A stretch of DNA of 64,000 bases from Oncomelania hupensis (taxonomy: Eukaryota; Mollusca; Gastropoda; Littorinimorpha; Pomatiopsidae), in contig JBAHVR010000315.1 in assembly GCA_036898135.1 (NCBI GenBank), forward strand, positions 1 to 64,000, given 5' to 3'. Positions 48,654 through 59,171 of the stretch are shown here, in pieces. Every line of letters begins with the position of its first letter. Positions within the stretch are counted from its first letter, which is position 1. Made by a program: the position numbers and the translations under genes. The notes beneath the pieces were generated by a model. That model was given only the letters and a program-made list of their open reading frames with translations. It was not told the origin of the DNA and searched no databases.

Positions 48654-49758
48654 ACATCTATATCATGTGTTTGTAGACTTCAAGAAGCGTATGAACGAGT
48701 CTGGCATGCAGCTCTGTGGGCAACCATGAGAGTGTACACCATCAGCTCTAAAATTATTGAAGTCATCAAAAGCCTGTATGACAAGGCTACCAGTGCAGTC
48801 CTTTATAACAGTGCCATCGGAAAATGGTTCAGACCAACCATCGGTGTGCGTCAAGGATGACTACTCTCTCCAACACTCTTCAACATCTTCCTAGAGCGCA
48901 GCATGTCAGACGCCCTTGCAGATCACGAAGGCACAGTACACATAGGGGGTAGAGCAATCTCCAACTTCCGTTTTGCGGATGACATTGAGAGGAACAAGAA
49001 CTTGAACAGCTGGTACAAAGGCTTTACACCACCTCCAGAGCCTATGGAATGGAAATAAGTGTAAAGAAGACCAAAATGATGACCAACAATACCAATGGCA
49101 TCAACATGGACATCAAAGTCCAAGGCCAATCCCTCAACACAGTGCATAGCTTCAAATATTTAGTAGCCATTGTATCAGACAGTGGGTCTAGACAGGAAGT
49201 CCCCTCCAGGATCGCACAAACAACTGCTGCCCTGGCAAGATTGAAGCCCATTTGGAAAGACAGGACCATCAGCCTACATTCCAAGGTAAGACTGCTACGC
49301 TCCCTTGTAATCTCCATCTTTCTATACGCTTCCAAAACATGGACCCTCACAGCAGATCTACAACGAAGAATACAAAGCATGGAGATGAGGTGCTACAGAA
49401 GACTTCTGGGCATTTCCTATACCCAGCACATCACCAGCGACGAAGTCTGACAGACCATCACACAAGCCATTGGACAACACCATGACCTGCTCACAGTCGT
49501 GAAATAACTGAAAGTCCGATGGTATGGCCATGTCACCAGATCATCAGGCCTTACAAAGACCATCCTGCAAGGCACAGTGCAAGGAGGTAGAAGAAGAGGG
49601 AGACCGAAAAAGAGGTGGGAGGACAACACTCAAGAATGGACTGGTTTGACACTAATCGAAACCATCAGGGTTGCTGAGGACAGAGAAAGATGGAGTACAT
49701 TGGTTAAACGATCATCTGTGGTGCCCTTACGACCTCCGAGTTACGGGATAGGATAGGA
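48654..49758 (+). mobile_element. 1.1-kb 5'-truncated (GGATA)-tail LINE with 13-bp TSD
   Basis: Starts inside the reverse-transcriptase palm (GTAGACTTCAAGAAGCG, the D-F-K-K motif) and runs to GGGATAGGATAGG. Stops interrupt the frame after GVRQG (48858), at the end of the HITSDEV segment and at LLTVVK. The flanking 13-bp perfect duplication TATGGAAAATAAT lies at 48641-48653 and 49759-49771. It is dead but relatively young, judging from the TSD. Confidence 0.95.
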
Positions 49759-49779
49759 TATGGAAAATAATGGATCAAG

Positions 49780-49895
49780 CAACTACAGTATTGAACTGTT
49801 CTTATCCATTTCACTGAGACTGTAACATCAACTGAATAGTAAGACAACTGGTTTTCACTGAGACTGTAACATCAACTGAATAGTAAGACAACTGG
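49780..49895. repeat. 44-bp tandem duplication
   Basis: Two copies of TTTTCACTGAGACTGTAACATC-type sequence (period about 44 bp, GAATAGTAAGACAACTGG at each end) about 80 bp from the AP-4 mu-like exon. Confidence 0.85.
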
Positions 49896-49974
49896 GACAA
49901 ATAAATACGCTGTAACAAGCTATGCAATATGCTATGCTATGCTATACAAAGTGATGCTATAAAGTGCTACATAC

Positions 49975-50073
49975 CTGGTTACAGAAGGAGGCACAGGCAG
50001 CATAAGATTTAGCCTGATTACAGTGGCTGTGTGAGGAATGTTGGCTGTCACTTTGATCATGACCTGCAGGTCT
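49975..50073 (-). CDS. AP4M1: AP-4 mu-like, mu-homology exon 4
   Basis: 99 bp on the minus strand, phase 2 to phase 2, after TGGTGTTTTAG and before GTATGT. It encodes DLQVMIKVTANIPHTATVIR then LNLMLPVPPSVT. The L-x-V-x-I/L-K...A-x-x-V-x-L-x-x-x-L-P-x-P pattern is that of the mu strand pair ending in the conserved P-x-P. Confidence 0.87.
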
Positions 50074-50235
50074 CTAAAACACCAAACAAAGCATGCTCCA
50101 CGTTAATGCAATGTGATATATATTTCAGGGCAAAAAACAAAACATCTAACACAATTAAAAAATAAAACATCTAACACAATTTGTTGAGAATGGGCAGCAT
50201 TTGACACCCCCATCCCCACTTCTCCAACACCTATT

Positions 50236-50672
50236 TGCACCCTGTCAGCCTATCCCCTTGTCAGCCTATCCCCTTGTCAGCCTATCCCCTTGTCAGCCTA
50301 TCCCCCTGTCAGCCTATCCCCCTGTCAGCCTATCCCCTTGTCAGCCTATCCCCTTGTCAGCCTATCCCCTTGTCAGCCTATCCCCCTGTCAGCCTATCCC
50401 CCTGTCAGCCTATCCCCCTGTCAACCTATCCCCTTGTCAGCCTACCCCCTTGTCAGCCTATCCCCTTGTCAGCCTATCCCCCTGTCAGCCTATCACCTTG
50501 TCAGCCTATCCCCCTGTCAGCCTATCCCCCTGTCAGCCTATCACCTTGTCAGCCTATCCCCCTGTCAGCCTATCCCCCTGTCAGCCTATCCCCTTGTCAG
50601 CCTATCCCCCTGTCAGCCTACCCCTTTGTCAGCCTATCACCTTGTCAGCCTATCCCCCTGTCAGCCTATCCC
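50236..50672. repeat. 16-bp minisatellite
   Basis: About 27 units of TATCCCCTTGTCAGCC with CCCCCTG and CACCTTG variants. Because 16 is not a multiple of three and the unit has no stops, all three plus frames stay open and encode the same 16-residue repeat. Confidence 0.97.
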
Positions 50673-50725
50673 TCCCCCTCCCAACACTACAAAGGAAAGG
50701 GTGATAGGAATCACACAAAGTATTA

Positions 50726-51560
50726 GGGTAGCCTCATGGCGCAGTGGATTAATTGCCGGTTTCCAATGCCGAAGGTCGCTGGTTCGATTCCCGCAAGGGG
50801 CGAACATATGTGACTTAGGTATGAGACTATTGAGTCTACACTCCAAGGCAAGGCTGCTGCGCTCCCTTGTCATCTCCATCTTCCTATAAGCTTGCCAAAC
50901 ATATGGACCCTCACAACAGACCTACAACGAAGGTACAAAGTATGGAGATGAGGTGCTACAGAAGACTTCTGGGCATTTCCTATATCAAGCGCATCACCAA
51001 CACCGTAGTTTAACAGGCCATCATACAAGCCTTTGGACATGCTCACAGTGGTGAAGAAAAGGAAACTGATGGTATAACCACGTCACCAGAGCATCAGGCC
51101 TTGCAAAGACCATCAGGCACGGTGCAAGTAGGCAGAAGAAGAGGGGGATGGAAAAAGAAGTGGGAGGACTAGCTTGACACTAAAGCCATCAAGGTTTCTG
51201 AGGACAGAGAAATTGGACTACGCTGGTTAAATGATCATCTGTAGTGCCCCAACGACAGTTATGGGATGGGATAGGATAGGATAGGATACGATAGGATAGA
51301 ATATTGAGGCCATCGAGGGTTTTCTGCAGGTACTCCGGTTTCCTCCCTCCCTTCAATAATAGTAATGGATGCAGTCAATATAAAACTTTGATTTCCTTTC
51401 TGTCTTTTAATAGCGATCTCCCTGCCTTTACACCACATGTTTGAGTGATAGATGTGTGTTTATTGTGTGTGTGAGAGTGGATGAAACATGATGTGGGGAA
51501 AACCGTGTATATAGCATCCAATATTATTGTTACTACTTATTACAATATTAGTAGTAGTAG
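50726..51560 (+). mobile_element. tRNA-derived SINE split by a LINE insertion
   Basis: The head at 50726-50800 has the A-box-like TGGCGCAGTGGATTAA and the B box CTGGTTCGATTCCC. It continues to GAGACTATTGAG at about 50834. The body resumes at about 51298 with ATATTGAGGCCATCGAGGGT and TACTCCGGTTTCCTCC and ends near GTATATAGCATCCAATATT. The copy at 59172 runs straight across the junction, which proves the interruption. Confidence 0.85.
50836..51297 (+). mobile_element. Degenerate (GGATA)-tail LINE inside the SINE
   Basis: From CTACACTCCAAGGCAAGGCT to the tail GGATAGGATAGGATACGATA. Several deletions relative to the long LINE copy. Short flanking similarity (TATTGAG) on both sides fits a small target duplication. 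Confidence 0.85.
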
Positions 51561-52100
51561 TGTATATAGCATCCAATATTATTGTTACTACTTATTACAA
51601 TATTAGTAGTAGTAGTATGGGGCAAAACAGGTCGTGAAGCCTTTCTAAATGCCCCTTCCACAACTTACACTGTTAAGCATGTAATTTTCCCATACATTTC
51701 ATTTACCATAGCAATAAACGGAGAAGGGATTTACAAAAAGCGAAAAAGGATTAAAAGTTCTCATAAGCTCATAAGCACCCCGGTGGGGTTCAGGGACAAG
51801 GCCAGGGACAAGTTGAAGCCCCCTGAAGCTGAAGCATTTTGTGCATTTACTAAGCAAACAAAAAACAAATAGGAAAACAACTTATTTCAGCAAATACTTT
51901 TTTATAATTTTCATACAGGTGAGTACCCAAAATTGTACCCAAACACACCACAGAGACATACATGCATATCTTCTATACTGAAGCATTTGTTATGTAGCCA
52001 GCAGAAGACTCCTGTGCACAACGACAAGTAATGAAGTCAGTCAAATACACAAATTCTACAAGTAATGAAGCCACAAGACAGTGCACAGCTACAAGTAAAC
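51560..52100. other. Intronic DNA without recognised features
   Basis: Includes a 63-bp direct duplication at about 51500-51620 (GTATATAGCATCCAATATTA...TAGTAGTAG). The 96-codon plus ORF at 51582-51872 has no domain. Confidence 0.45.
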
Positions 52101-52103
52101 TTC

Positions 52104-54296
52104 CTATCCTATCCTATCCTATCCTATCCCGTAACCCGAAGGTCGTAGGGGCACCACAGATGATCGTTTAACCAGCATACTCCATCTCTCTCTGTCCTCA
52201 GCAGCCCCGACGGCCTCGTCCAGTGTCAAACCAGTCCATTCTCGAATGTTGTCCTCCCACCTCTTTTTCGGTCTCCCTCTTCTTCTACCTCCTTGTACTG
52301 TGCCTTGCAGAATAGTCTTTGCAAGGCCTGATGATCTGGTGACGTGGCCATACCATCGGAGTTTCCGTTTCTTCACCACTGTTAGCAGGTCATCGTGTTG
52401 TCCAATGGCTTGTATGATGGTCTGTCGGACTTCGTCGTTGGTGATATGTTGGGTATAGGAAATGCCCAGAAGTCTTCTGTAGCACCTCATCTCCATGCTT
52501 TGTATTCTTCGTTGGAGATCTGCTGTGAGGGTCCATGCTTCGCAAGCGTATAGGAAGATGGAGATGACAAGGGAGCGCAGCAGTCTTACTTTGGAATGTA
52601 GACTGATGGTCCTGTCTTTCCAAATGGGCTTCAACCTTGTCAAGGCAGCAGTTGTTTGTGCGATCCTGGAGAGGACTTCCTGTAGGGACCCATTGTCTGA
52701 TACAATGGCTCCTAAATATTTGAAGCTATGCACTGTGTTGAGGGATTGGCCTTGGACTTTGATGTCCGTATTGATGCCATTGGTGTTGTTGGTCATCATT
52801 TTGGTCTTCTCTGCACTTATTTCCATTCCATAGGCTCTGGAGGTGGTGTCAAGCCTCTGTACCAGCTGTTCAAGTTCTTGCTCCTCTCCAGCCAATCCAT
52901 CGATGTCATCTGCAAAACAAAGATTGGAGATAGCTCTACCCCCTATGCTGACTGTGCCTTCATGGTCTGCAAGAGCATCTGACATGATGCGCTCTAGGAA
53001 GATGTTGAAGAGTGTTGGAGAGAGTAGGCATCCTTGACGCACACCGATTGTTGTTCTGAACCAGTTCCAGATGGTGCTGTTGTGGAGGACTGCACTGGTA
53101 GCCTTGTCATACAGGCTTTTTATGACTTCAATAATTTTAGGGCTGATGTTGTACACTTTCATTGTTGCCCATAGAGCTGCATGCCAGACTCGGTCAAACG
53201 CCTTCTTGAAGTCTATGAACACATGATAAAGATGTTGTTGGTGCTGTAGGTATTTCTCACAGATTATTCTGAGGTTGAAAATCTGCTCAGTGGTACTTCG
53301 CCCTGCCCTGAATCCTGCTTGTTCTTCAGCTATGATTTGTTCAGCTTGGGGTTTCAACCTGTTGAGTATTATTTTCAGGAGGACCTTGCTGGGATGGCTG
53401 ATGAGGCTGATGGTCCGGTAGTTTTCACACTCCTGAAGGTTACCTTTTTTGGGAAGAGTGATGACAAGCGACTGGGTCCATGGTATAGGCCACTCCCCAC
53501 TCTGCCAGATCTTGTTACAGATAATGGTGAGGGCATCAATCATCGCTTCTCCTCCTGCTTGTAGCAGTTCTGCGGGTATGTTGTCCACTCCCGCTGACTT
53601 CCCTTTCTTTAGCGCTTGCACTGCTGCCTCAACTTCTACCCGGAGAATTGGGAGGATTTCTTCTTCTTCTCTGTTCTCGGGACATGTTAGAACTGATGGG
53701 TCTCCATTTGGTGTATGGTTGTAAAGGTCAGAGCAGTACTCTGTCCATCTGTCCAAGACTTCTTGTTCTTCTGTAAGGCATATGCCAGACTTGGTTTGGA
53801 TCGTGGAGATTTTGGGCTGTTTGACACTTGTCAGCCGCTTCAAAGTCTGGTAGGCCTTCTTGCTGTTGTTCTTGTTCAGACTGTTCTCTATTTCCTGGCA
53901 TTGATCTTCTATCCAGTTCTCCTTTGCTGTGCGCATGCCTTTTCGGATGTCATTGTTGATTTTTCGGTAGACATCAGCTCCCTGTGAGGTGTTCTTTTTC
54001 TTTTTCATCTCTCTTCGTTTATCACACAGATCCAAAAGTTCAGGTGTGATCCACGGCTTCTTCTTTGGTCGGTGCTTGCCAAGGATCTCAGTGGCGGCAT
54101 CTGTCACAGCTGAGTTGAAGGTGGTGGTCATGGTGTTGACATCTACTTCACCAGCCCCCAAAATGAGCAGTGGTGCAAATTTCCCTCCAATTGTGGCCTG
54201 AAATAGTTCTGCCACCTCCGGGTCTTGCAGTTTGTCCAGGTCGAACTTCAGTCTAGTGCACTTTGCTGTATTTACTCTCTTCAAGTACATAACACA
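52104..54296 (-). mobile_element. Long (GGATA)-tail non-LTR retrotransposon copy
   Basis: Minus-strand LINE ending in (GGATA)n at 52104-52130. The 5' end is truncated near 54296, since the protein begins after the expected endonuclease domain. The family is represented by at least six shorter copies in the window. The exact clade is uncertain (RTE- or Jockey-like; no RNase H). A possible 5-7 bp duplication (CAAGTA) at the ends is too short to rely on. Confidence 0.92.
52119..54290 (-). CDS. LINE reverse transcriptase, 723 codons, uninterrupted
   Basis: Reverse transcribes the element's own RNA at the target site in active families. Motifs in order: GKSAGVDNIPAELL (about 230-243), ENYRTISLISHPSK (289-302), EEQAGFRAGRST (322-333), FIDFKKAFDRVW (358-369), GVRQGCLLSPTLFN (416-429), and the catalytic FADD at 459-462 in CFADDIDGLA. 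The C-terminal region has KLRWYGHVTRSSG and GRRRGRPKKRWEDN, a basic tail shared by the truncated copies. The apurinic-type endonuclease domain is absent because of 5' truncation. No stops or frameshifts occur in 2.17 kb, so the insertion is probably recent. It sits in an intron of the AP-4 mu-like gene in the same orientation. Confidence 0.95.
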   Translation of the reverse strand: MYLKRVNTAKCTRLKFDLDKLQDPEVAELFQATIGGKFAPLLILGAGEVDVNTMTTTFNSAVTDAATEILGKHRPKKKPWITPELLDLCDKRREMKKKKNTSQGADVYRKINNDIRKGMRTAKENWIEDQCQEIENSLNKNNSKKAYQTLKRLTSVKQPKISTIQTKSGICLTEEQEVLDRWTEYCSDLYNHTPNGDPSVLTCPENREEEEILPILRVEVEAAVQALKKGKSAGVDNIPAELLQAGGEAMIDALTIICNKIWQSGEWPIPWTQSLVITLPKKGNLQECENYRTISLISHPSKVLLKIILNRLKPQAEQIIAEEQAGFRAGRSTTEQIFNLRIICEKYLQHQQHLYHVFIDFKKAFDRVWHAALWATMKVYNISPKIIEVIKSLYDKATSAVLHNSTIWNWFRTTIGVRQGCLLSPTLFNIFLERIMSDALADHEGTVSIGGRAISNLCFADDIDGLAGEEQELEQLVQRLDTTSRAYGMEISAEKTKMMTNNTNGINTDIKVQGQSLNTVHSFKYLGAIVSDNGSLQEVLSRIAQTTAALTRLKPIWKDRTISLHSKVRLLRSLVISIFLYACEAWTLTADLQRRIQSMEMRCYRRLLGISYTQHITNDEVRQTIIQAIGQHDDLLTVVKKRKLRWYGHVTRSSGLAKTILQGTVQGGRRRGRPKKRWEDNIREWTGLTLDEAVGAAEDRERWSMLVKRSSVVPLRPSGYGIG

Positions 54297-54399
54297 TCAC
54301 ATATATATCCTTTCTCTTTTCAATTTGTCATTCTGCTTGCTACACATGTAGTTTTACACAACTGAGGGTTTTTTTGCAGGTGGGTGGCACTTTGTATCA

Positions 54400-55440
54400 T
54401 CCTGAGCTTTCCTTTTCTCTGCCAGTGCTTTCAGTCACTGCTTCTTTTGGACTATGCCTGCTTTTATGTCTACTTTTGCTTTAAGCAGCTTCATTTTCTG
54501 CATCTGATCTCTTTTTTTTGGTGTTGCAGGGACATGGCCTGACGCTTAGCTTCAAGGAGTTCCTCCTCTTTGTTGTGCTTCGCCATGCGTGTGCTGGATG
54601 CACTCCTCATGTTACAACACAATCTGTGGTTTAAAAGACTGAACCAGGCTTCCTTTTGGTGGAAACTTGTAACTGCAGACTTGTTGTTGGTACTGATTGT
54701 ATACTTCAGGGCCTGAATACTTTAATAAGTAGTAACAGACATCCTGTTAAACTTGTAACTGCAGACTTGTTGTTGGTACTGATTGTATACTTCAGGGCCT
54801 GAATACTTTAATAAGTAGTAACAGACATCCTGTTAGACTTGGCCTCCATCACATTCCACACCATGCTCATTGAGGATTGCACAGCTGGACCATGAACACA
54901 GGTAATGCTGAAACCACTGAGTAGAGAAGAGGGTACTTCCCAGTCTTCTTGATTTGCGCCCACCACTGATCAACAGGAAGAAGCTCTAGTTTTTCATCAT
55001 GGGAAGATGGATGGTCACTTCTTGAGCAAAAAGCATTTACTTCCTTCATGTATGCCTCTCCGTATGCATAACTTTCTGCTCCTATCCTTTCTTTTGAGCA
55101 TCTTCAGGAACGCCAGGGTCACATTCAAGCTCAACAGCGAGAATGTTCTTCACTTTGCTGGGAAAAGCCTGCAATGCATTCTGGGCCCTGTGATGAGAAA
55201 ATGTTGTAGTATGGTCTAACACTGACATGTTTTGGAGCAAAGTGTTTGACAAGAGAAGCTTGGATTGGAGTGAAACTCCACATTTAATAAATGCAGTCTG
55301 AAGAGTAGTCAAGAATTTCTTTCGGACAGGTTCTGACATGAATTTGAGTTCCTTTACAGCAACTGCTCCACTAAACATTCGACTATATATATGTTGAGGA
55401 GACTTGTGGTGGGGTTGGGAGGGGGGGGGGGGTGAACACA
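54400..55440 (-). pseudogene. Relic of a hAT-like transposase or related gene
   Basis: Minus frames encode FSGAVAVKELKFMSEPVRKK and FLTTLQTAFIKCGVSLQS (55082-55441), then after a break VDQWWAQIKKTGKYPLLYSV (54867-55049). The VD-x-WW...YP-x-L motif resembles the C-terminal dimerisation region of hAT transposases and host genes derived from them. A short Lys/Glu-rich tail reads near 54540-54620. Frameshifts and an 88-bp tandem duplication at 54666-54838 break it. Attribution is tentative. Confidence 0.5.
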
Positions 55441-55444
55441 TGGT

Positions 55445-56225
55445 GATTTTTTTTTTATTTACTGTTGTTGTTTACCTTGGAGAACCAACGGCCTAAGACA
55501 GTGTTGGAGGGTGGGGGGAAGGGAGGAGGGGAGAGAAAATATAGTTTGACCTCATACACTTCACAGGAACAATTTGGATGGAGGAGGTGATGGTACAGAG
55601 TATTATTCAGTGTCTTCCAATTCTTCTGTTCCATACAATAAGACAACTTTATTATCTTTTGCAAGAAATTACACGTGTACACATTTCAAACAATTGACAG
55701 TAGACATAACAATTATGCTATAATAATGATTAAACATAGTAGGTAGGTATAGTGGGCAATTGTTGGGTATATATTGATAATGTTTTCAATGACTTCACCA
55801 ACAAACGTTTGACTTCTACTTGTTCGTCAAGCCACTTAAAGTTCCATTTATTTTTACGCTAGCGTCAATATCAAGAACGAGTGTATTTCCCCCGAAGCCA
55901 ATGCATGAAATCAATAACAAGATGGCGATGAAATAGAGATTTGAAGCTGTGAGAAATCGGAGGTGCATGATTTGAACCCATCCATATGAGGATTTGACAT
56001 AAACGGAACAAATTGAGGGATGATCCATTTAAAGACAAGTGTACCGAAAAACAAAAACTTCGGTGACCGAGAACTACTCTGATATACCCCCCACATTTTC
56101 TCTACGGATTTTCACTTATCTCAAATACGACCTGAAAACTATCCAAAATGGTGGAAATCCGCCGAACGGCGAAAGAATCTTATCTATGAATAAAGCATGT
56201 TTTTGAAATCTGGAAGAGAGTCTAA
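55445..56225. other. Intronic DNA without recognised features
   Basis: Contains G-rich (55424-55433) and T-rich tracts. Short minus ORFs at 55455-55682 and 55816-56096 show no domain. Confidence 0.4.
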
Positions 56226-56229
56226 ATGG

Positions 56230-56645
56230 TTTTTACATGTATTTATACTTGGTGCATTGTTAAGTGAAACTGGTAGATTATTCCAGTTAGTAGCAACTGT
56301 TAGAAAATGAAAACTTTCTTATATTAATATTAGAATGCTGTATAAATACTTTTCCTTTGGGCTTGTGTTTAATATTGCAATAAGGCGATACAAAGAAATC
56401 GGACCACTTTAAATCATCCAGTCCATTGTAAATTTTGTATGTTTTAATTTCCCTCTAATTCTATGGCGATACAATGAGTGCAGTCCTAGGTACTTTAATC
56501 TTTCATGATAGGACCTATCCCTACAGGCCTTCACAAGTTTTGTAGCTCTCCTCTGCACTCTCTATTTTAATATGAAGCTGTCTAAACATGGGACCGATTT
56601 GGTCTCTTTTTTGTGTGCGAGTCACTAGTCTGGCAGCAGTGCTTA
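56230..56645 (-). mobile_element. CR1/Crack-like LINE reverse-transcriptase C-terminal fragment
   Basis: On the minus strand AGAGTGCAGAGGAGAGCTAC begins RVQRRATKLVKACRDRSY then HERLKYLGLHSLYRHRIRG, the hallmark C-terminal segment of many LINE reverse transcriptases. A small deletion breaks the frame before a YNGLDDLKWSDFF-like stretch. No 5' part or tail was identified. Confidence 0.75.
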
Positions 56646-56779
56646 TTATGATTACGCTAGCGATGATTATTGTGTGGTAATTGTTAAATGATAATGCATA
56701 ATGATAATAATAATTGCAATGATTATTGTGTGGTAATTGTTAAATGATAATGACAATGATGATAATGATGAAGACTGAC

Positions 56780-56868
56780 CTACTGCCAGGTGCTTGACTG
56801 ATGTTGGTGCTGATGCTGATGGGCACGATGACTGAAGTGGGCACCACACTGTAGGTCACAGCTGAGAA
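56780..56868 (-). CDS. AP4M1: AP-4 mu-like, mu-homology exon 3
   Basis: 89 bp on the minus strand, phase 0 to phase 2, after TTCTTGCAG and before GTCAGT. It encodes FSAVTYSVVPTSVIVPISIS then TNISQAPGS. It joins GE from the previous exon to give P-x-x-GEF-x-x-x-x-Y, the mu signature corresponding to PPDGEFELMSY in AP-1/2. The acceptor and first bases are the unit of the adjoining 59-bp array. Confidence 0.87.
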
Positions 56869-57190
56869 CTGCAAGAAGTCAGCCCAAGTCCTAACATTAT
56901 TATAACATTGTAGGTCACAGCTGAGAACTGCAAGGAGTCAGCCCAAATCCTAACGTTATTATAACATTGTAGGTCACAGCTGAGAACTGCAAGGAGTCAG
57001 CCCAAGTTCTAACGTTATTATAACATTGTAGGTCACAGCTGAGAACTGCAAGGAGTCAGCCCAAGTTCTAACGTTATTATAACATTGTAGGTCACAGCTG
57101 AGAACTGCAAGGAGTCAGCCCAAGTCCTAACGTTATTATAACATTGTAGATCACAGCTGAGAACTGCAAGGAGTCAGCCCAAGTCCTAAC
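56842..57190 (-). repeat. 59-bp array of a 3' splice site, about six copies
   Basis: On the minus strand each unit carries CTCCTTGCAG (acceptor) plus TTCTCAGCTGTGACCTACA (start of the exon at 56868), followed by ATGTTATAATAACGTTAGGA. The copy nearest the exon (56851-56880) is the true acceptor. The others lie upstream in the intron with spacing of exactly 59 bp. Confidence 0.95.
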
Positions 57191-57264
57191 ATATTATCAC
57201 ACTCAAATCATAAATACAGTTCAAACCTTTCTACATCCTACACTGACACTATTCCACTCCTCAC

Positions 57265-58665
57265 GACATACAGCAACTATGTGAAAGATGCTGCTTATAA
57301 CATACAGTAACTATGTGATAGATGTTGCTTATAACATACAACAACTATGTGATAGATACTTCTTACAACATACAGCAACTATGTGATATTTTTGATTTAT
57401 TGTTGCTTTAGGTCCAGCGGACTCTTCCGAGCCAAATCAGGACCGGACAACCCCCGATCCACATAAAAGATCTGCCGAAACAACCCTAGTGGGAAAATTG
57501 AATGCCCTCCACCGGCCAGTCACTTTACAATAAAGACATCCCACGGGGGGGACGGCTGAGGGTTGACCTCAACTACGCGAACACCCCGGTTACAAAAACA
57601 AAATAGAATACAACCATCATTATAAATCATCAACTAGACACATACATATAAAATGCCTATAGTGCGAAATAATACAATCATAGGAAGCCCTAGTGACCAC
57701 CCGGCAGAAAGCGTCCAACACTCCCAAGCTGATCCAACAGACCCCATACACAAACAAGGAGTCTTGTCCAGGAAGAGTTTTCAAGAAAAAAGGTAGGTCA
57801 TTGAACTAGCGAAGAAGAAGAAAGTATAGCAGAGTGACAGGACAGATCAGGAATGGGAAAGAGCAAATGATGAAGACAGCGACAGTGGGAATTTAAAGCA
57901 CTAAATTTCCAGAAAGTGGGGATACTATTTATACTGAAACCCCCGGCACTCCAACGGGGGGAACTGTTGCCGCAGTGAATTAGTCATGCCTACAAAGGCA
58001 AGACAGGTTTTCAACTGGGGCTTTCACTGTTCCCTTTATAGGTTAGAACAATCTACAGTGACAAGATTGCTCATGACCCCAAGGGGTAACTATGTGATAG
58101 ATGCTGCTTATAGCATACAGCAACTATGTGATAGATGCTGCTTATAGCATACAGTAACTATGTGATAGATGTTGCTTATAACATACAGTAACTATGTGAT
58201 ACTTCTTACAAGATACAGTAACTATGTGATATTTCTTGTAATATACAGTAATTATGTGTTATTCCTTACAACATACAGTAACAATGTAATAGTCCATATA
58301 ACATGCAGTAGCAATGTAATAGTCCATATAACATGCAGTAGCAATGTAATAGTCCATATAACATGCAGTAGCAATGTAATAGTCCATATAACATACAGTA
58401 ACAATGTAATAGTCCCTATAACATACAGTAACAAAGAAATAGTCCATATAACATACAGTAACTATGTGATAGTCCATATAACATGCAGTAGCAATGTAAT
58501 AGTCCATATAACATGCAGTAGCAATGTAATAGTCCATATAACATACAGTAGCAATGTAATAGTCCATATAACATACAGTAGCAATGTAATAGTCCATATA
58601 ACATACAGTAACAATGTAATAGTCCATATAACATACAGCAGTAATGTGTAATAGTCCGTATTATG
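57265..58665. repeat. 30-34-bp minisatellite, interrupted
   Basis: Left part: ACATACAGTAACTATGTGAT then AGATGCTGCTTATA (34 bp). Right part (58255-58650): AACATACAGTAGCAATGTAA then TAGTCCATAT (30 bp). A ~700-bp retroelement interrupts it at 57389-58087. Confidence 0.95.
57389..58087 (-). mobile_element. Second full-length ~700-bp element, in a minisatellite
   Basis: 699 bp, collinear with 9457-10153 from the (TCAA)-type tail to the CCCCTTGGGG 5' terminus. AACTATGTGATA flanks it at 57377-57388 and 58088-58099. This is also part of the array unit, so it may or may not be a target duplication. Minus orientation like the first copy. No ORF of note. Confidence 0.88.
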
Positions 58666-58734
58666 CACCGTACATATAATGTGACTTGCGGCTGACCACA
58701 ACAGGTGATGATTGTATTGTACGCCGTCTTGTAC

Positions 58735-59150
58735 TGTCATGTTTACTGTCATGTGTATTGTCATGTTTACTGTCTTGTACTGTCATGTGTACTGTCATGT
58801 ATACTGTCATGTGTACTGTCTTGTACTGTCATGTTTACTGTCTTGTACTGTCATGTTTACTGTCATGTGTACTTTCAAGTTTACTGTCTTGTACTGTCAT
58901 GTTTACTGTCATGTGTACCGTCATATTTACTGTCATGTGTACTGTTATGTTTACTGTCATGTGTACTGTCATGTTTACTGTTATGTGTACTGTCATGTGT
59001 ACTGTCATGTTTACTGTAATGTGCACTGTCATGCTTACTGTTATATTTACTGTCATGTTTACTGTCTCGTACTGTCATGTTTACTGTCTCGTACTGTCAT
59101 GTTTACTGTCTCGTACTGTCATGTTTACTGTCATGTACTGTCATGTTGGC
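58735..59150. repeat. 12-bp minisatellite
   Basis: Units of TACTGTCATGTT alternating with TACTGTCATGTG and TACTGTCTTG. Simple Cys/Val/Tyr repeat frames are artefacts. Confidence 0.95.
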
Positions 59151-59171
59151 TGTCATGTTAACTGGCACTTC

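Noticed and set aside
48621..48860. Independent host gene with 79-codon ORF
   Set aside because: It is a fragment of the (GGATA)-tail LINE reverse transcriptase bounded by a 13-bp target duplication.
50726..50805. Plus-strand tRNA gene
   Set aside because: The sequence continues into a dispersed SINE body shared with two other loci.
50201..50889. Three plus-strand ORFs of 163-199 codons
   Set aside because: A 16-bp stop-free unit forces the same repeat peptide in all three frames.
52092..54289. CAAGTA(A/C) flanking the long LINE as a target-site duplication
   Set aside because: Only six to seven bases match imperfectly and the 5' boundary is not sharply defined.
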